Of a stretch of 64,000 nucleotides of DNA, positions 1-7,929 are shown in pieces. The first letter of the stretch is position 1. Each line of letters starts with the position of its first letter. The position numbers and the translations under genes were made by a program. Source of the stretch: Hymenobacter ginkgonis (GTDB taxonomy: Bacteria > Bacteroidota > Bacteroidia > Cytophagales > Hymenobacteraceae); NCBI RefSeq assembly GCF_009755225.1, contig NZ_WQKZ01000002.1:496001-560000 (forward strand). Direction: 5' to 3'. The notes under the pieces were generated by a model. The model ran no database searches, was not told where the DNA came from, and saw nothing but the letters and a program-made list of their open reading frames with translations.

Positions 1-240
1 ACCGCAGCTTCGTTGAAGGTGCTGGAAGACGGTGCCGAAACCGCTGAGAAGGAAAGCCTGAACCAGCTGGCTTCGCGCCAGATGAAATTTATTCAACAGC
101 TTGAAAATGCGCAGCTCCGCATTAAAAACGGAACGTATGGCGTGTGCATTGGTACAGGCAAGCTTATTCCTAAAGAGCGCCTGCGCGCGGTGCCGCATAC
201 GCAGCACTCGATTGAGGCCAAGCTAGCCCGCCGCGACTAA
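1..240 (+). CDS. DksA/TraR-family protein, C-terminal part (5' end outside window)
   Basis: The reading frame is open from base 1, so the start lies upstream of the window. The visible 79 residues show a helical segment followed by the DksA-type C-terminal motif YGVCIGTGKLIPKERLRAVP. In DksA/TraR proteins this region is a four-cysteine zinc finger that helps the protein act in the RNA polymerase secondary channel. Here only one cysteine remains: the second position of the first CxxC is threonine, and the second CxxC is replaced by a His/Ser segment. Such degenerate fingers are common in DksA-like proteins of Bacteroidota (from memory). Family assignment is firm; the exact role is inferred. 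A terminator follows 20 bases downstream. Confidence 0.85.
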   Translation, partial: TAASLKVLEDGAETAEKESLNQLASRQMKFIQQLENAQLRIKNGTYGVCIGTGKLIPKERLRAVPHTQHSIEAKLARRD

Positions 241-258
241 CCGCAGCAGCACTTCCCG

Positions 259-314
259 GCCCGGACCCGTAGGCAGCGCTTCGGCGGCTAGCCAGCGGGT
301 CCGGGCTTTTTTTA
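259..314 (+). terminator. Rho-independent terminator after the DksA-like gene
   Basis: An 11-bp perfect stem (GCCCGGACCCG at 259-269 with CGGGTCCGGGC at 296-306) is followed by eight T residues. Confidence 0.85.
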
Positions 315-479
315 CTAAGTTTCTGGTTGCTGGAGTGCGCGTGGCGGGTAGCCGGGCCATCAGCCGGGTAGGGGGGTAGGCCTCGCCGCTGGCAGCAAGC
401 GGCCGGAGTTGCTACCAGAGCGAGCGTAGCAGTACAGAATTACCAGCAATTAGCAACCAGAAACCAGCAACTAACTTTT

Positions 480-2516
480 ATGGGCAAGCAACATTTTTCG
501 AACGATAAGCCGGCTCGGCGAAACTCGGGCAGCGGCGCCGGGCGCGCCGGCAACGGCGACCGGGGGGGCTACGACTCGCGTGGCAATGGCAGCAGCCGGC
601 CCGGTGGCCGCGGTGAGGGCTACTTGCCTGCGCGCCCAACTTTTGGGCAAGGTGGCAGCAAGTTTGGTGGCCGCCCAGGCGGCGACCGTCCTAACCGCCC
701 CAACTTTGGCGGTGGGGGTAGCGACCGCCCGAATCGCGGTGGCTTTGGCGATGGTGAAAAGCGCAGCTTTGGCGGCGACCGCAACGACCGTCCTAACCGC
801 GGTGGTTTTGGCGGGGGTAGTGGTGACCGGCCCAACCGTCCAGGCTTTGCTGGCCCGGGTGGCGACCGTAGCGAGCGCCCGAGCCGCGGTGGCTTTGGTG
901 GCGGCGAGAAGCGCAGCTATGGCGGCGACGACCGCTCGGCGGGTCGTGGCGGCTTCGGTGGTGAGAAACGCAGTTTTGGCGGCGACCGTAGCGAGCGTCC
1001 CACCCGTGGTGGTTTTGGCGATGGCGAAAAGCGGAGCTTCGGCGGCGACCGCGATGCCCGTCCGCGGCGCTTCGAGCCATCGGAAGGTGGCGAGCGCCCC
1101 AACCGCGATGAGCGTGGCGAGCGCCCGGCCTACCCTCCTAAGCCTATCTGGCAAGGCCAACCTGTGCGCTACGAAGGCAAGCCTACCGTGCCCCGTGGAA
1201 CGGCCGGCGAGCGCAACCGTAAGTTCATTAAGCGCAACCCTGATGGCTCGGTTGTAGAAGGTAGTGCTAGCCCAGCACCCGCCAGCGACCGCCCCGCCTA
1301 CACGGGCCGCGACGAGCGCCGTGCTTTTGAGGAACGGGGCGAACGCCCTACCCCCCGCCCCCGGCCTGAGGGTGGTTTCGACCGCCGCAGCGAAGGTGGC
1401 CGCAGCAGCTACGGCGGCGCTGGCGACAGCCGCCCTGCCCGCCGCGAGAGCGAAGACCGTGGCGAGCGCCGCAGCTTTAGCGCTCCCCGAGAAGGCAGTG
1501 ACCGCCGCGAGAGCAGCGACCGCGCTCCCCGCAAGTTTGATGGTGACCGCGACCGCAATGCCCCGCGGGCCGCAGGTAGCTTCGACAAGCCGCGCAGCTA
1601 CGGCGAGCGGCCGGCCAATACGGGTGGTACTTTCCGCGAGCGGCGCGAAGCCATGCGGGCCCAGATGAGCGGCCCACGTTCGAGCACAGCCTACGGCCGT
1701 AGCACCGAGCCGGGCCAGGCACCCGACTACAAAAACCTGAAGCACTACGAGGAGGACAAAAACCGCGGCAACAAAAACCGCCGCGACCAAGAAGACTTCG
1801 GCACCGAAGAGCTGCGCCTGAATCGCTACATCGCTAACGCAGGCATTTGCTCGCGCCGCGAGGCCGACTCCCTCATTGCCGCCGGTGAAATCCGGGTAAA
1901 CGGTGAAGTAGTGACGGAAATGGGCTATAAAGTGCAGCCCACCGACACCGTGCAGTACGGCAAAACCAACCTCAACCGCGAGAAGCTGGTGTATGTACTG
2001 CTGAATAAGCCCAAAGACTTCATCACCACTACCGAAGACCCCGAAGGTCGCAAAACGGTGATGTCGCTGGTAGCTACAGCTTCGAAGGAGCGCATTTTTC
2101 CGGTAGGTCGCCTCGACCGCAATACGACGGGCCTGCTGCTCTTCACTAACGATGGCGAAGTAGCGCAAAAGCTGTCGCACCCCTCGCATAAGAACAAGAA
2201 AATCTACCAGGCTGAGCTAGACAAGCCCCTGACAGCCGAACACTTGGCCGAAATTACGGCGGGTGTGGAGCTGGAAGATGGCAAAGCCGAAGTTGATGAC
2301 GTGGCCGTAGTGGCTGGCAACCCGCACTTTGTGGGGATAGAGCTGCACATCGGCCGAAACCGCATTGTGCGCCGCATTTTTGAGCACTTGGGGTACGATG
2401 TGGTGGCCCTTGACCGCGTGCAGTACGCGGGTCTCACCAAGAAAGACCTGCCGCGCGGCAAATGGCGCTTCTTGAGTGAGCAGGAGGTTATCCGGCTAAA
2501 GTATTTCATGAAATAA
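480..2516 (+). CDS. RsuA/RluB-family pseudouridine synthase with long RG/GFGG-rich N-terminus
   Basis: The last ~235 residues are a complete RsuA-family enzyme: an S4 RNA-binding domain (LRLNRYIANAGICSRREAD) and a catalytic domain with the motif GRLDRNTTGLLLFTNDG, whose Asp is the expected nucleophile, and a GRNRIVRR motif. It should isomerise a uridine in 23S or 16S rRNA; RluB-like is my best guess. The first ~440 residues are low-complexity, rich in Gly, Arg, Asp and Ser, with repeats resembling GGFGDGEKRSFGGDR. This resembles RGG-type RNA-binding tails. At 678 aa the protein is more than twice the usual RsuA/RluB length. ATG at 480 lies just after an AT-rich stretch and is the only sensible start. 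A terminator follows at 2523. Confidence 0.9.
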   Translation: MGKQHFSNDKPARRNSGSGAGRAGNGDRGGYDSRGNGSSRPGGRGEGYLPARPTFGQGGSKFGGRPGGDRPNRPNFGGGGSDRPNRGGFGDGEKRSFGGDRNDRPNRGGFGGGSGDRPNRPGFAGPGGDRSERPSRGGFGGGEKRSYGGDDRSAGRGGFGGEKRSFGGDRSERPTRGGFGDGEKRSFGGDRDARPRRFEPSEGGERPNRDERGERPAYPPKPIWQGQPVRYEGKPTVPRGTAGERNRKFIKRNPDGSVVEGSASPAPASDRPAYTGRDERRAFEERGERPTPRPRPEGGFDRRSEGGRSSYGGAGDSRPARRESEDRGERRSFSAPREGSDRRESSDRAPRKFDGDRDRNAPRAAGSFDKPRSYGERPANTGGTFRERREAMRAQMSGPRSSTAYGRSTEPGQAPDYKNLKHYEEDKNRGNKNRRDQEDFGTEELRLNRYIANAGICSRREADSLIAAGEIRVNGEVVTEMGYKVQPTDTVQYGKTNLNREKLVYVLLNKPKDFITTTEDPEGRKTVMSLVATASKERIFPVGRLDRNTTGLLLFTNDGEVAQKLSHPSHKNKKIYQAELDKPLTAEHLAEITAGVELEDGKAEVDDVAVVAGNPHFVGIELHIGRNRIVRRIFEHLGYDVVALDRVQYAGLTKKDLPRGKWRFLSEQEVIRLKYFMK

Positions 2517-2522
2517 AAATCG

Positions 2523-2566
2523 AAAAAGGGGCTGCGGGTGAGTAATCATTCGCAGCCCCTTTTTTT
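2523..2566 (+). terminator. Rho-independent terminator
   Basis: GGGGCTGCG (2528-2536) pairs with CGCAGCCCC (2551-2559), flanked by an A-run and a run of seven T residues. It ends six bases before the coaX start codon, separating the pseudouridine synthase from the coaX operon. Confidence 0.85.
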
Positions 2567-2571
2567 AGCCC

Positions 2572-3336
2572 ATGCCCCTTACTACCCTCGCCCTCGACTT
2601 GGGCAATACCGCCCTAAAGTATGGGGTGTTTGAATCTGGTGGCTTACTAGAAAGTGGCACGCTAGCAGCACCCGCACAACTCGGCGAACTGTGGCAGCGC
2701 TACCAGCCGCAACACGCCATCTTGGCCTCGGTGGCTACCGAGGCCGCGGGGCAGCCGTGGCTGGCCGAACTGGCGAAGGCGGCAGCGCTGGGGCAAGTGC
2801 TGCCGTTTCGGCCCGGCTTCACGCCGCTGCCGCTGCGCAACGCTTATGCGACTCCCCACACGCTGGGTGCCGACCGCCTGGCGGGGGCAGTAGGAGCCGC
2901 CAGCCTCCGGCCCGGCCGCGACACACTGCTGCTGGATGCCGGCACGGCGCTAAAATTTGATTTAGTAACGGCCGATGGCACCTACCACGGCGGCAGCATT
3001 GCGCCGGGCTTGCATATGCGGCTGCGGGCGTTGCACACGTTCACGGGCCGGCTGCCACTGCTCGAATTGCCAGAAGCTGCTACCCCGGTGCAACTAATTG
3101 GGGATGCTACGGCGTCTTCGATTTTGAGTGGGGTAGTGAATGGGGCGGTGGCCGAAGCCATTGGCTTGGTAGCCGAGTATCGGCGGCGCTACCCGCACTT
3201 GTGCGTGCTGCTAACCGGCGGCGATGCTTCGTACCTGCTGCCGCGGCTAGCCCCGGCAATCGGGAGTATCTTTGCGGTGCCAGAACTGGTACTACTGGGC
3301 CTGGATAAGATTTTGCGCTATAATGTTGACATCTAA
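2572..3336 (+). CDS. coaX: Type III pantothenate kinase
   Basis: The 254-aa product matches type III pantothenate kinase (CoaX) in length and motifs: the nucleotide-binding DLGNT at residues 9-13, GADRLAGAVGAA (the GxDR motif), DAGTALKFD and a C-terminal LLTGGDA. The enzyme phosphorylates pantothenate, the first step of coenzyme A synthesis. The next gene starts inside its 3' end, which suggests translational coupling to the outer-membrane protein and lptC. panC, the step before it, is elsewhere in the window at 16076. The second DxG motif carries Lys where Thr is more usual, which does not look disabling. Confidence 0.93.
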   Translation: MPLTTLALDLGNTALKYGVFESGGLLESGTLAAPAQLGELWQRYQPQHAILASVATEAAGQPWLAELAKAAALGQVLPFRPGFTPLPLRNAYATPHTLGADRLAGAVGAASLRPGRDTLLLDAGTALKFDLVTADGTYHGGSIAPGLHMRLRALHTFTGRLPLLELPEAATPVQLIGDATASSILSGVVNGAVAEAIGLVAEYRRRYPHLCVLLTGGDASYLLPRLAPAIGSIFAVPELVLLGLDKILRYNVDI

Positions 3337-4648
3337 AAAACTATCCTGGGCGCCGCTGCTGGCCGCTGCTACCCTGCTTTCTGGCTCGGCAATGGGCCAG
3401 GGCCTGGGCAACTCGCCCTACTCGCGCCTGGGCCTTGGCGACTACGTTGGCAACCTCGGTGGCGTGCGCCAACTGGGTATGGGTGGCACGGGCTTGGCTG
3501 CGCCTAACACCGGCAACGTCAACGAATTAAACCCGGCTCTGCTCTACTATACCCCGCGTACCACGTGGGAAGCCGGCTTTAATGCGCAAATAAAAACCGT
3601 GCGCAACGCCGATGCTTCGCACCGCGTAGGCACTGGCACACTGGCCTACCTGGCTCTGGCCGTGCCGATAAATAAGCGCTGGGGCGCCGCTATTGGCCTC
3701 AAGCCTTACAGCTCGGTCGACTACGAAGCTAATACCACGGGGGCCGTTAATGGCGACCCCTACGCTACGGCTTACAAGCAGTATAAAGGCACGGGCGGCT
3801 TATCGGAAGCCTATTTCGCCAGCGGTTTTCACATCCTGCGCGATTTCAACCTGGGCGGCAGCGTATCGTACTTGTTTGGCACCATCGAGCAAACCACGGG
3901 CACGGGCATCACTACCCCCACCTTGGCCGCTCAGCAGCTGGTAGTGGATGACGAAGCCCTGCGCTACTCCAACTTTTTGTTTCGGGGTGCGGCGCACTAC
4001 CGCCACAAGTTTGGCAAGAATATGAACCTGAACCTGGCGGCCGTGCAAAGCTTCCAGGCCAACGTGAGTGCCAACCGCACCCGCACCGAAGAGCGCCGCG
4101 ACCCCACCACCGGGGCCGTGCTTGGCACCAGTATCACGCTATCGGCCGACCAGGGCAACGTGCGGATACCGGGCCTGACCCAGTTTGGCATCACCGTCGA
4201 CAACAGCCGCAACTGGACGGCCAGCGTGGATTTGTCGCGCCAGCAGTGGTCGAATTTTACGTCCTTCAGTGAGCTGTCTACTACTGCCCTCAGCAATACC
4301 TGGCGCGCGGCAGCGGGCGGCGAGTTCACGCCCGACCCCGGCTCGGTAGAGCATTATTTTCAACGCGTCACGTACCGCTTCGGCCTGAGCGTGGCCCAGA
4401 TGCCGTACCAGCCCGCCGGGCAGCACCTCTACGACCGCGCCGTGCATTGGGGCTTCTCGTTCCCGTTGCCTACGGCTACGGCCCTCGAATCGACGACCAT
4501 GAGCCTAGCCTTCATCTATGGCATCCGAGGTAACACCGACTACCTCTACGGAGCCGGCGGCGCCAGCAACGTGCAAGAGAATTACCTGCGGGTGCAGGTA
4601 GGTGCCACCCTCAGCAACCGCTGGTTTATCAAGCGGCGGCTGCAATAG
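3323..4648 (+). CDS. Outer-membrane beta-barrel-like protein between coaX and lptC
   Basis: I place the start at ATG 3323, overlapping the coaX end by 14 bases, because it gives a signal peptide (MLTSKKLSWAPLLAAATLL ... AMGQ). An upstream in-frame ATG at 3272 would put a hydrophilic Trp/Tyr-rich stretch ahead of it. The 441-aa product starts its mature part with GLGNSPYSRLGLGDY and shows many alternating aromatic strands ending in a C-terminal basic RWFIKRRLQ, as expected for a barrel. A protein of this type sits between coaX and lptC in many Cytophagales (from memory). The ligand is unknown; a FadL/PorV-like fold is possible but unproven. Confidence 0.8.
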   Translation: MLTSKKLSWAPLLAAATLLSGSAMGQGLGNSPYSRLGLGDYVGNLGGVRQLGMGGTGLAAPNTGNVNELNPALLYYTPRTTWEAGFNAQIKTVRNADASHRVGTGTLAYLALAVPINKRWGAAIGLKPYSSVDYEANTTGAVNGDPYATAYKQYKGTGGLSEAYFASGFHILRDFNLGGSVSYLFGTIEQTTGTGITTPTLAAQQLVVDDEALRYSNFLFRGAAHYRHKFGKNMNLNLAAVQSFQANVSANRTRTEERRDPTTGAVLGTSITLSADQGNVRIPGLTQFGITVDNSRNWTASVDLSRQQWSNFTSFSELSTTALSNTWRAAAGGEFTPDPGSVEHYFQRVTYRFGLSVAQMPYQPAGQHLYDRAVHWGFSFPLPTATALESTTMSLAFIYGIRGNTDYLYGAGGASNVQENYLRVQVGATLSNRWFIKRRLQ

Positions 4649-5211
4649 TGCGGGCCCTACCCCCCCTGCTGCTGACCGGGCTACTAGCAACGAGTATGCT
4701 AGCTAGCTGCGGAAAAAAGGATGCGGCGCCGGCCCAGGTCATCTACAAAGGGCCGTTTTTGGAAAGTGAAAACGTGGTGGAGCTGCTTAGCGACTCGGCC
4801 CGGCTGCATATTCGTCTCACGGCCCCGCTAGAGCAAATATTCGAGAACGGCGACAAGCTCTATTCCAAGGGGGTAGCCGTGACGTTCTACGACAAGCCGG
4901 GCAAGCTGATAGTTAACACGTTGGTCGGCAAGTGGTGCCGGTATGACAATGCCACGAAGCTCTATACCATGCGTGGCGCGGTGAACGTGGCCAATGTGCC
5001 CGAGCAGCAGCATCTCAATACCGAAGAGCTGTTCTACAACCAAGTGCAGCAAAAAATCTACACCAAGGATTCCACCTTCGTGCGCGTGCAAACGCCCACC
5101 GAGGTGCTCACTGGTTACGGCCTCACGGCCAACCAGGATTTTTCGCGCTACGGCATTCATAAGCCCACGGGCACGTTTACGCTGGCAGAAGCCAAAAGCC
5201 AGGGTAAGTAG
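4648..5211 (+). CDS. lptC: LPS export protein LptC-like lipoprotein
   Basis: The gene begins with GTG at 4648, sharing one base with the preceding stop codon, a typical coupling arrangement. The 187-aa product has a hydrophobic leader ending in the lipobox LASC, so it should be a lipoprotein. The body contains LptC-type beta-strand repeats (DKLYSKGVAVTFYD, NTEELFYNQVQQKIYTKDS, TGYGLTANQDFSRY). LptC belongs to the LptBFGC machinery that extracts lipopolysaccharide from the inner membrane. Lipidated LptC is usual in Bacteroidota, whereas the E. coli protein is anchored by a transmembrane helix. Assignment rests on motif pattern and operon position. Confidence 0.85.
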   Translation: MRALPPLLLTGLLATSMLASCGKKDAAPAQVIYKGPFLESENVVELLSDSARLHIRLTAPLEQIFENGDKLYSKGVAVTFYDKPGKLIVNTLVGKWCRYDNATKLYTMRGAVNVANVPEQQHLNTEELFYNQVQQKIYTKDSTFVRVQTPTEVLTGYGLTANQDFSRYGIHKPTGTFTLAEAKSQGK

Positions 5212-5267
5212 CAGTTGCTTGCCGGGGCCAATACTGGGCGGCCCGCGTAAGCCCTATCTTAGAAGCT

Positions 5268-5528
5268 ATGAAATTTGACAAGTCTTTGCTGCGCACGGTG
5301 CTATTCGCCCTGGGCGTCGTGGCCTTCGTGATTGGGGCCTACCAGTCGGTGGTGCAGAACGACCTGGGCCGCAACTACTGGATTTTTATGATATCGCTGG
5401 CCTGCTGGCTGCCCCTTAATTACTGGCGCCAGCAAGATGCCCGCCTGGCCAAAGAAGCGGAAGTAGCCAAGCAAGTAGCCGCCCTGAACAAGCCAGCCAA
5501 GAAAAATAACAAGGCGCGCCGGCGCTAG
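5268..5528 (+). CDS. Small two-helix membrane protein, unknown function
   Basis: 86 aa. Two hydrophobic segments (LLRTVLFALGVVAFVIGAY at about residues 7-25 and YWIFMISLACWLPLNYW at about 37-53) are followed by a charged, Lys/Arg-rich tail ending KKNNKARRR. It lies 56 bases after lptC on the same strand and could be the last gene of the coaX operon. The basic tail predicts a cytoplasmic C-terminus. I recognise no family. Confidence 0.75.
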   Translation: MKFDKSLLRTVLFALGVVAFVIGAYQSVVQNDLGRNYWIFMISLACWLPLNYWRQQDARLAKEAEVAKQVAALNKPAKKNNKARRR

Positions 5529-5643
5529 CAAGGGCCTTTTGAGCCCGGGGCGGGGGGTAGGAGCTTGATAGTTCGGCCAGTTCGTGGTTATTTTGCGCCT
5601 CTTTTTGGCTCCGGACTACAGAATTAGCATTACAAAATTTTAA

Positions 5644-7773
5644 ATGGCTTTAATTAACACGATTCGGGAAAAGTCGGGGGTAGCCGTTGGCGCCGTCGCT
5701 GTCGGGATGCTGCTCTTCATTGTGGGGGGCGACCTGATTGGGGGAAAGAATCGGCTTTTTGGTCGCGATGGCCAGGTGGTGGGCGAGGTGAACGGCGAGA
5801 AAATCGAACTACCCGAATTCACAGCCGCCCTCGAGCAAGCCAAGCAAAACTTTGCCAACCAGCAGGGCCGCCAGCCCGACGAGCAGGCTACCGGCTACCT
5901 GCGCGACCAAGTATGGAACCAGCTGCTGTATAAGCGCGCATTCCAGCCCGAGATTGATAAGCTAGGCCTCAGCGTGAGCGATGCAGAATTGGTGGACTTG
6001 GTACAGGGCGAAAACATCAGCCCCGCTATCAAGCAGGCCTTTACGGACCCTAAAACCGGCCAGCTCGACCGCGCGCGCCTCCTAGACTACCTCAAGAACC
6101 TCGATAAGCTACCCCCCGAAGCGCAGGCCGCGTTTCACAGCTTTGAGGCTAGCCTACGCGACTTCGACCGGCCGGTGAACAAGTATAACGCCTTGCTCAA
6201 AAACTCGGTGTACGTAACCAGCGCCGAGGCCAAAGCCTTCGACGTGGCCCAGAATGCCAAGGCTAGCTTCCGCTACTTGTTCGTGCCCTACAGCAGCGTG
6301 TCAGATTCGGCTTTCAAGCCCACTGATGCCCAACTGAGCGACTACCTCGACCGCCACAAAGGCCGCTACAAAGTGGAGGATGGCCGCACCATCGAGTACA
6401 TCGTGGTGCCCGAAGTGGCGACCAAGCAGGACAGCGCCGAACTGCGTACCAGCATGGGCACGCTGGCCCAGCAGTTCCGCACGGCGCCCAACGACTCGTT
6501 GTTTGTGCGCTCGAACTCCGACCAGCCCTACAACCACGCCTACCTCTCGCCAGCCGATTTGCCCGAAAAGCTGCGCCAGCAAATGCCCCTGACGGTGGGC
6601 CAGGTATACGGCCCCTACGTGGATAACAACACGCTGGCGCTCTACAAGGTAACGGGCGCCAAAGCCGGCACCAAGCCCGCAGCTCGCGCCAGCCACATCC
6701 TCATCAAACCCGAAGGCCAAACGCCCGAAGCGAAAGCTGCGGCCAAGGCTAAGGCGCAGGATATCCTCAATAAAATAAAGGCAGGGGCTGACTTCGCTAC
6801 GATGGCTCGCCAGTTTGGCACCGACGGCACCAAAGACCAGGGCGGCGACCTCGGTTGGTTTGAGGAAGGCCGCATGGTACCCGAATTCAGCAAAGCAGTG
6901 TTCGCGGCTAATTCGGTGGGCTTGCTGCCTACGCTGGTAGAAACCAGCTTTGGCTACCACATCGTGAAGGTAACAGCCCCCAAAACCACCCAAACCTACC
7001 AGGTAGCGGCCGTGGTGAAAGCTGTGCAGCCCAGCGATGCTACCCGCGAAGCAGCCTATAATAAAGCCGAGCAGCTAATGGCCGACGCTGGCAGCCTCGA
7101 CGCTTTCCGGGCTCTGCCCACCAAAGACAAGACCTTGCAAAAGCAGGAAGCTAAGTTTGTGGCCCGCGATGCCCAGACGCTGAACAACTTGCCCAACTCG
7201 CGCGAAATCGTGCGCTGGGCCTTTGGCTTCAGCCCCGACGGCGGCTCGGAAACTAAAGTGGGCGACGTACGCAAGTTTGATATTGGCGACCAGCACATCA
7301 TTGCTGCCGTTACCGATTCGCGCACTAAGGGCACGGCTACCATCGAAAACATCAAGCCGGAGCTGACGTTTGCCGTGCGCAATGAGCTAAAAGCCAAGCA
7401 AATTATGGCAAAGCTGGCCGGCAAAACCGGTTCGCTCGAAGACTTGGCCAAAGTTGCCGGCACCGGCGCCCAAGTGCAAACGGCGGAGGGCGTAGCCCAA
7501 GGCCAGGGCACTATCCCCAACGTAGGCTTCGAGCCCGATGCTATCGGCCGCGCCTTCGCGCTGAAGTCCGGGCAGAAATCGGCTCCCATCCAGGGTGAGC
7601 AGGGCGTGCTGGTAGTAGAAGCTACGAGCGTAACGCCGCCTGCTACCCCCGGCGATGTGAAGGCCCTGCGCCAGCAGCTCGCCCAGCAGCGTCAGCAGCG
7701 CCAAGACGGCCTGATTTACGAAGCCATCAAGGCGCAAGCCAAGGTGCAGGATAACCGCTCGAAGTTCTTCTAG
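5644..7773 (+). CDS. PpiD/SurA-like peptidylprolyl isomerase
   Basis: 709 aa with PpiD architecture: a short cytoplasmic N-terminus, one membrane helix (AVGAVAVGMLLFIVGGDLIG, residues about 13-32), a SurA_N-like helical domain, then a PPIC-type rotamase domain at about 348-445 (ARASHILIKPEGQTPEAK through SFGYHIVKV). PpiD is an inner-membrane-anchored periplasmic chaperone that helps proteins emerging from the Sec channel. The C-terminal ~260 residues are another SurA_N-like chaperone half, as is common for Bacteroidota PpiD. A strong terminator follows at 7796. Confidence 0.9.
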   Translation: MALINTIREKSGVAVGAVAVGMLLFIVGGDLIGGKNRLFGRDGQVVGEVNGEKIELPEFTAALEQAKQNFANQQGRQPDEQATGYLRDQVWNQLLYKRAFQPEIDKLGLSVSDAELVDLVQGENISPAIKQAFTDPKTGQLDRARLLDYLKNLDKLPPEAQAAFHSFEASLRDFDRPVNKYNALLKNSVYVTSAEAKAFDVAQNAKASFRYLFVPYSSVSDSAFKPTDAQLSDYLDRHKGRYKVEDGRTIEYIVVPEVATKQDSAELRTSMGTLAQQFRTAPNDSLFVRSNSDQPYNHAYLSPADLPEKLRQQMPLTVGQVYGPYVDNNTLALYKVTGAKAGTKPAARASHILIKPEGQTPEAKAAAKAKAQDILNKIKAGADFATMARQFGTDGTKDQGGDLGWFEEGRMVPEFSKAVFAANSVGLLPTLVETSFGYHIVKVTAPKTTQTYQVAAVVKAVQPSDATREAAYNKAEQLMADAGSLDAFRALPTKDKTLQKQEAKFVARDAQTLNNLPNSREIVRWAFGFSPDGGSETKVGDVRKFDIGDQHIIAAVTDSRTKGTATIENIKPELTFAVRNELKAKQIMAKLAGKTGSLEDLAKVAGTGAQVQTAEGVAQGQGTIPNVGFEPDAIGRAFALKSGQKSAPIQGEQGVLVVEATSVTPPATPGDVKALRQQLAQQRQQRQDGLIYEAIKAQAKVQDNRSKFF

Positions 7774-7795
7774 ACCAAGAAAAACTGCCGCGCAT

Positions 7796-7829
7796 AAAAG
7801 GGCTGCTCCGAATGGGGCAGCCCTTTTTT
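7796..7829 (+). terminator. Rho-independent terminator after the PpiD-like gene
   Basis: GGGCTGCTCC (7800-7809) pairs with GGGGCAGCCC (7814-7823) with one G-T pair, followed by a T-run. Confidence 0.85.
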
Positions 7830-7929
7830 TGTGAAAAGCTCAGCGCGACTCATAATTTGAATGGAACTTGCGCGTAGGACTGCCGGCCTAGGTTTGAACA
7901 AACCGAGGGGGTAGGGGCGTTGCCAACTT

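Noticed and set aside
640..1080. Regularly spaced repeats that could suggest a CRISPR array
   Set aside because: They are in-frame codons of the GFGG/RG repeat region and lack constant repeats with unique spacers.
471..2189. 572-codon open frame on the minus strand across the RG-rich pseudouridine synthase gene
   Set aside because: It arises from the biased GC-rich repeats; its translation is Ala/Val/Thr-rich without any family motif, and the plus frame ends in a clear enzyme domain.
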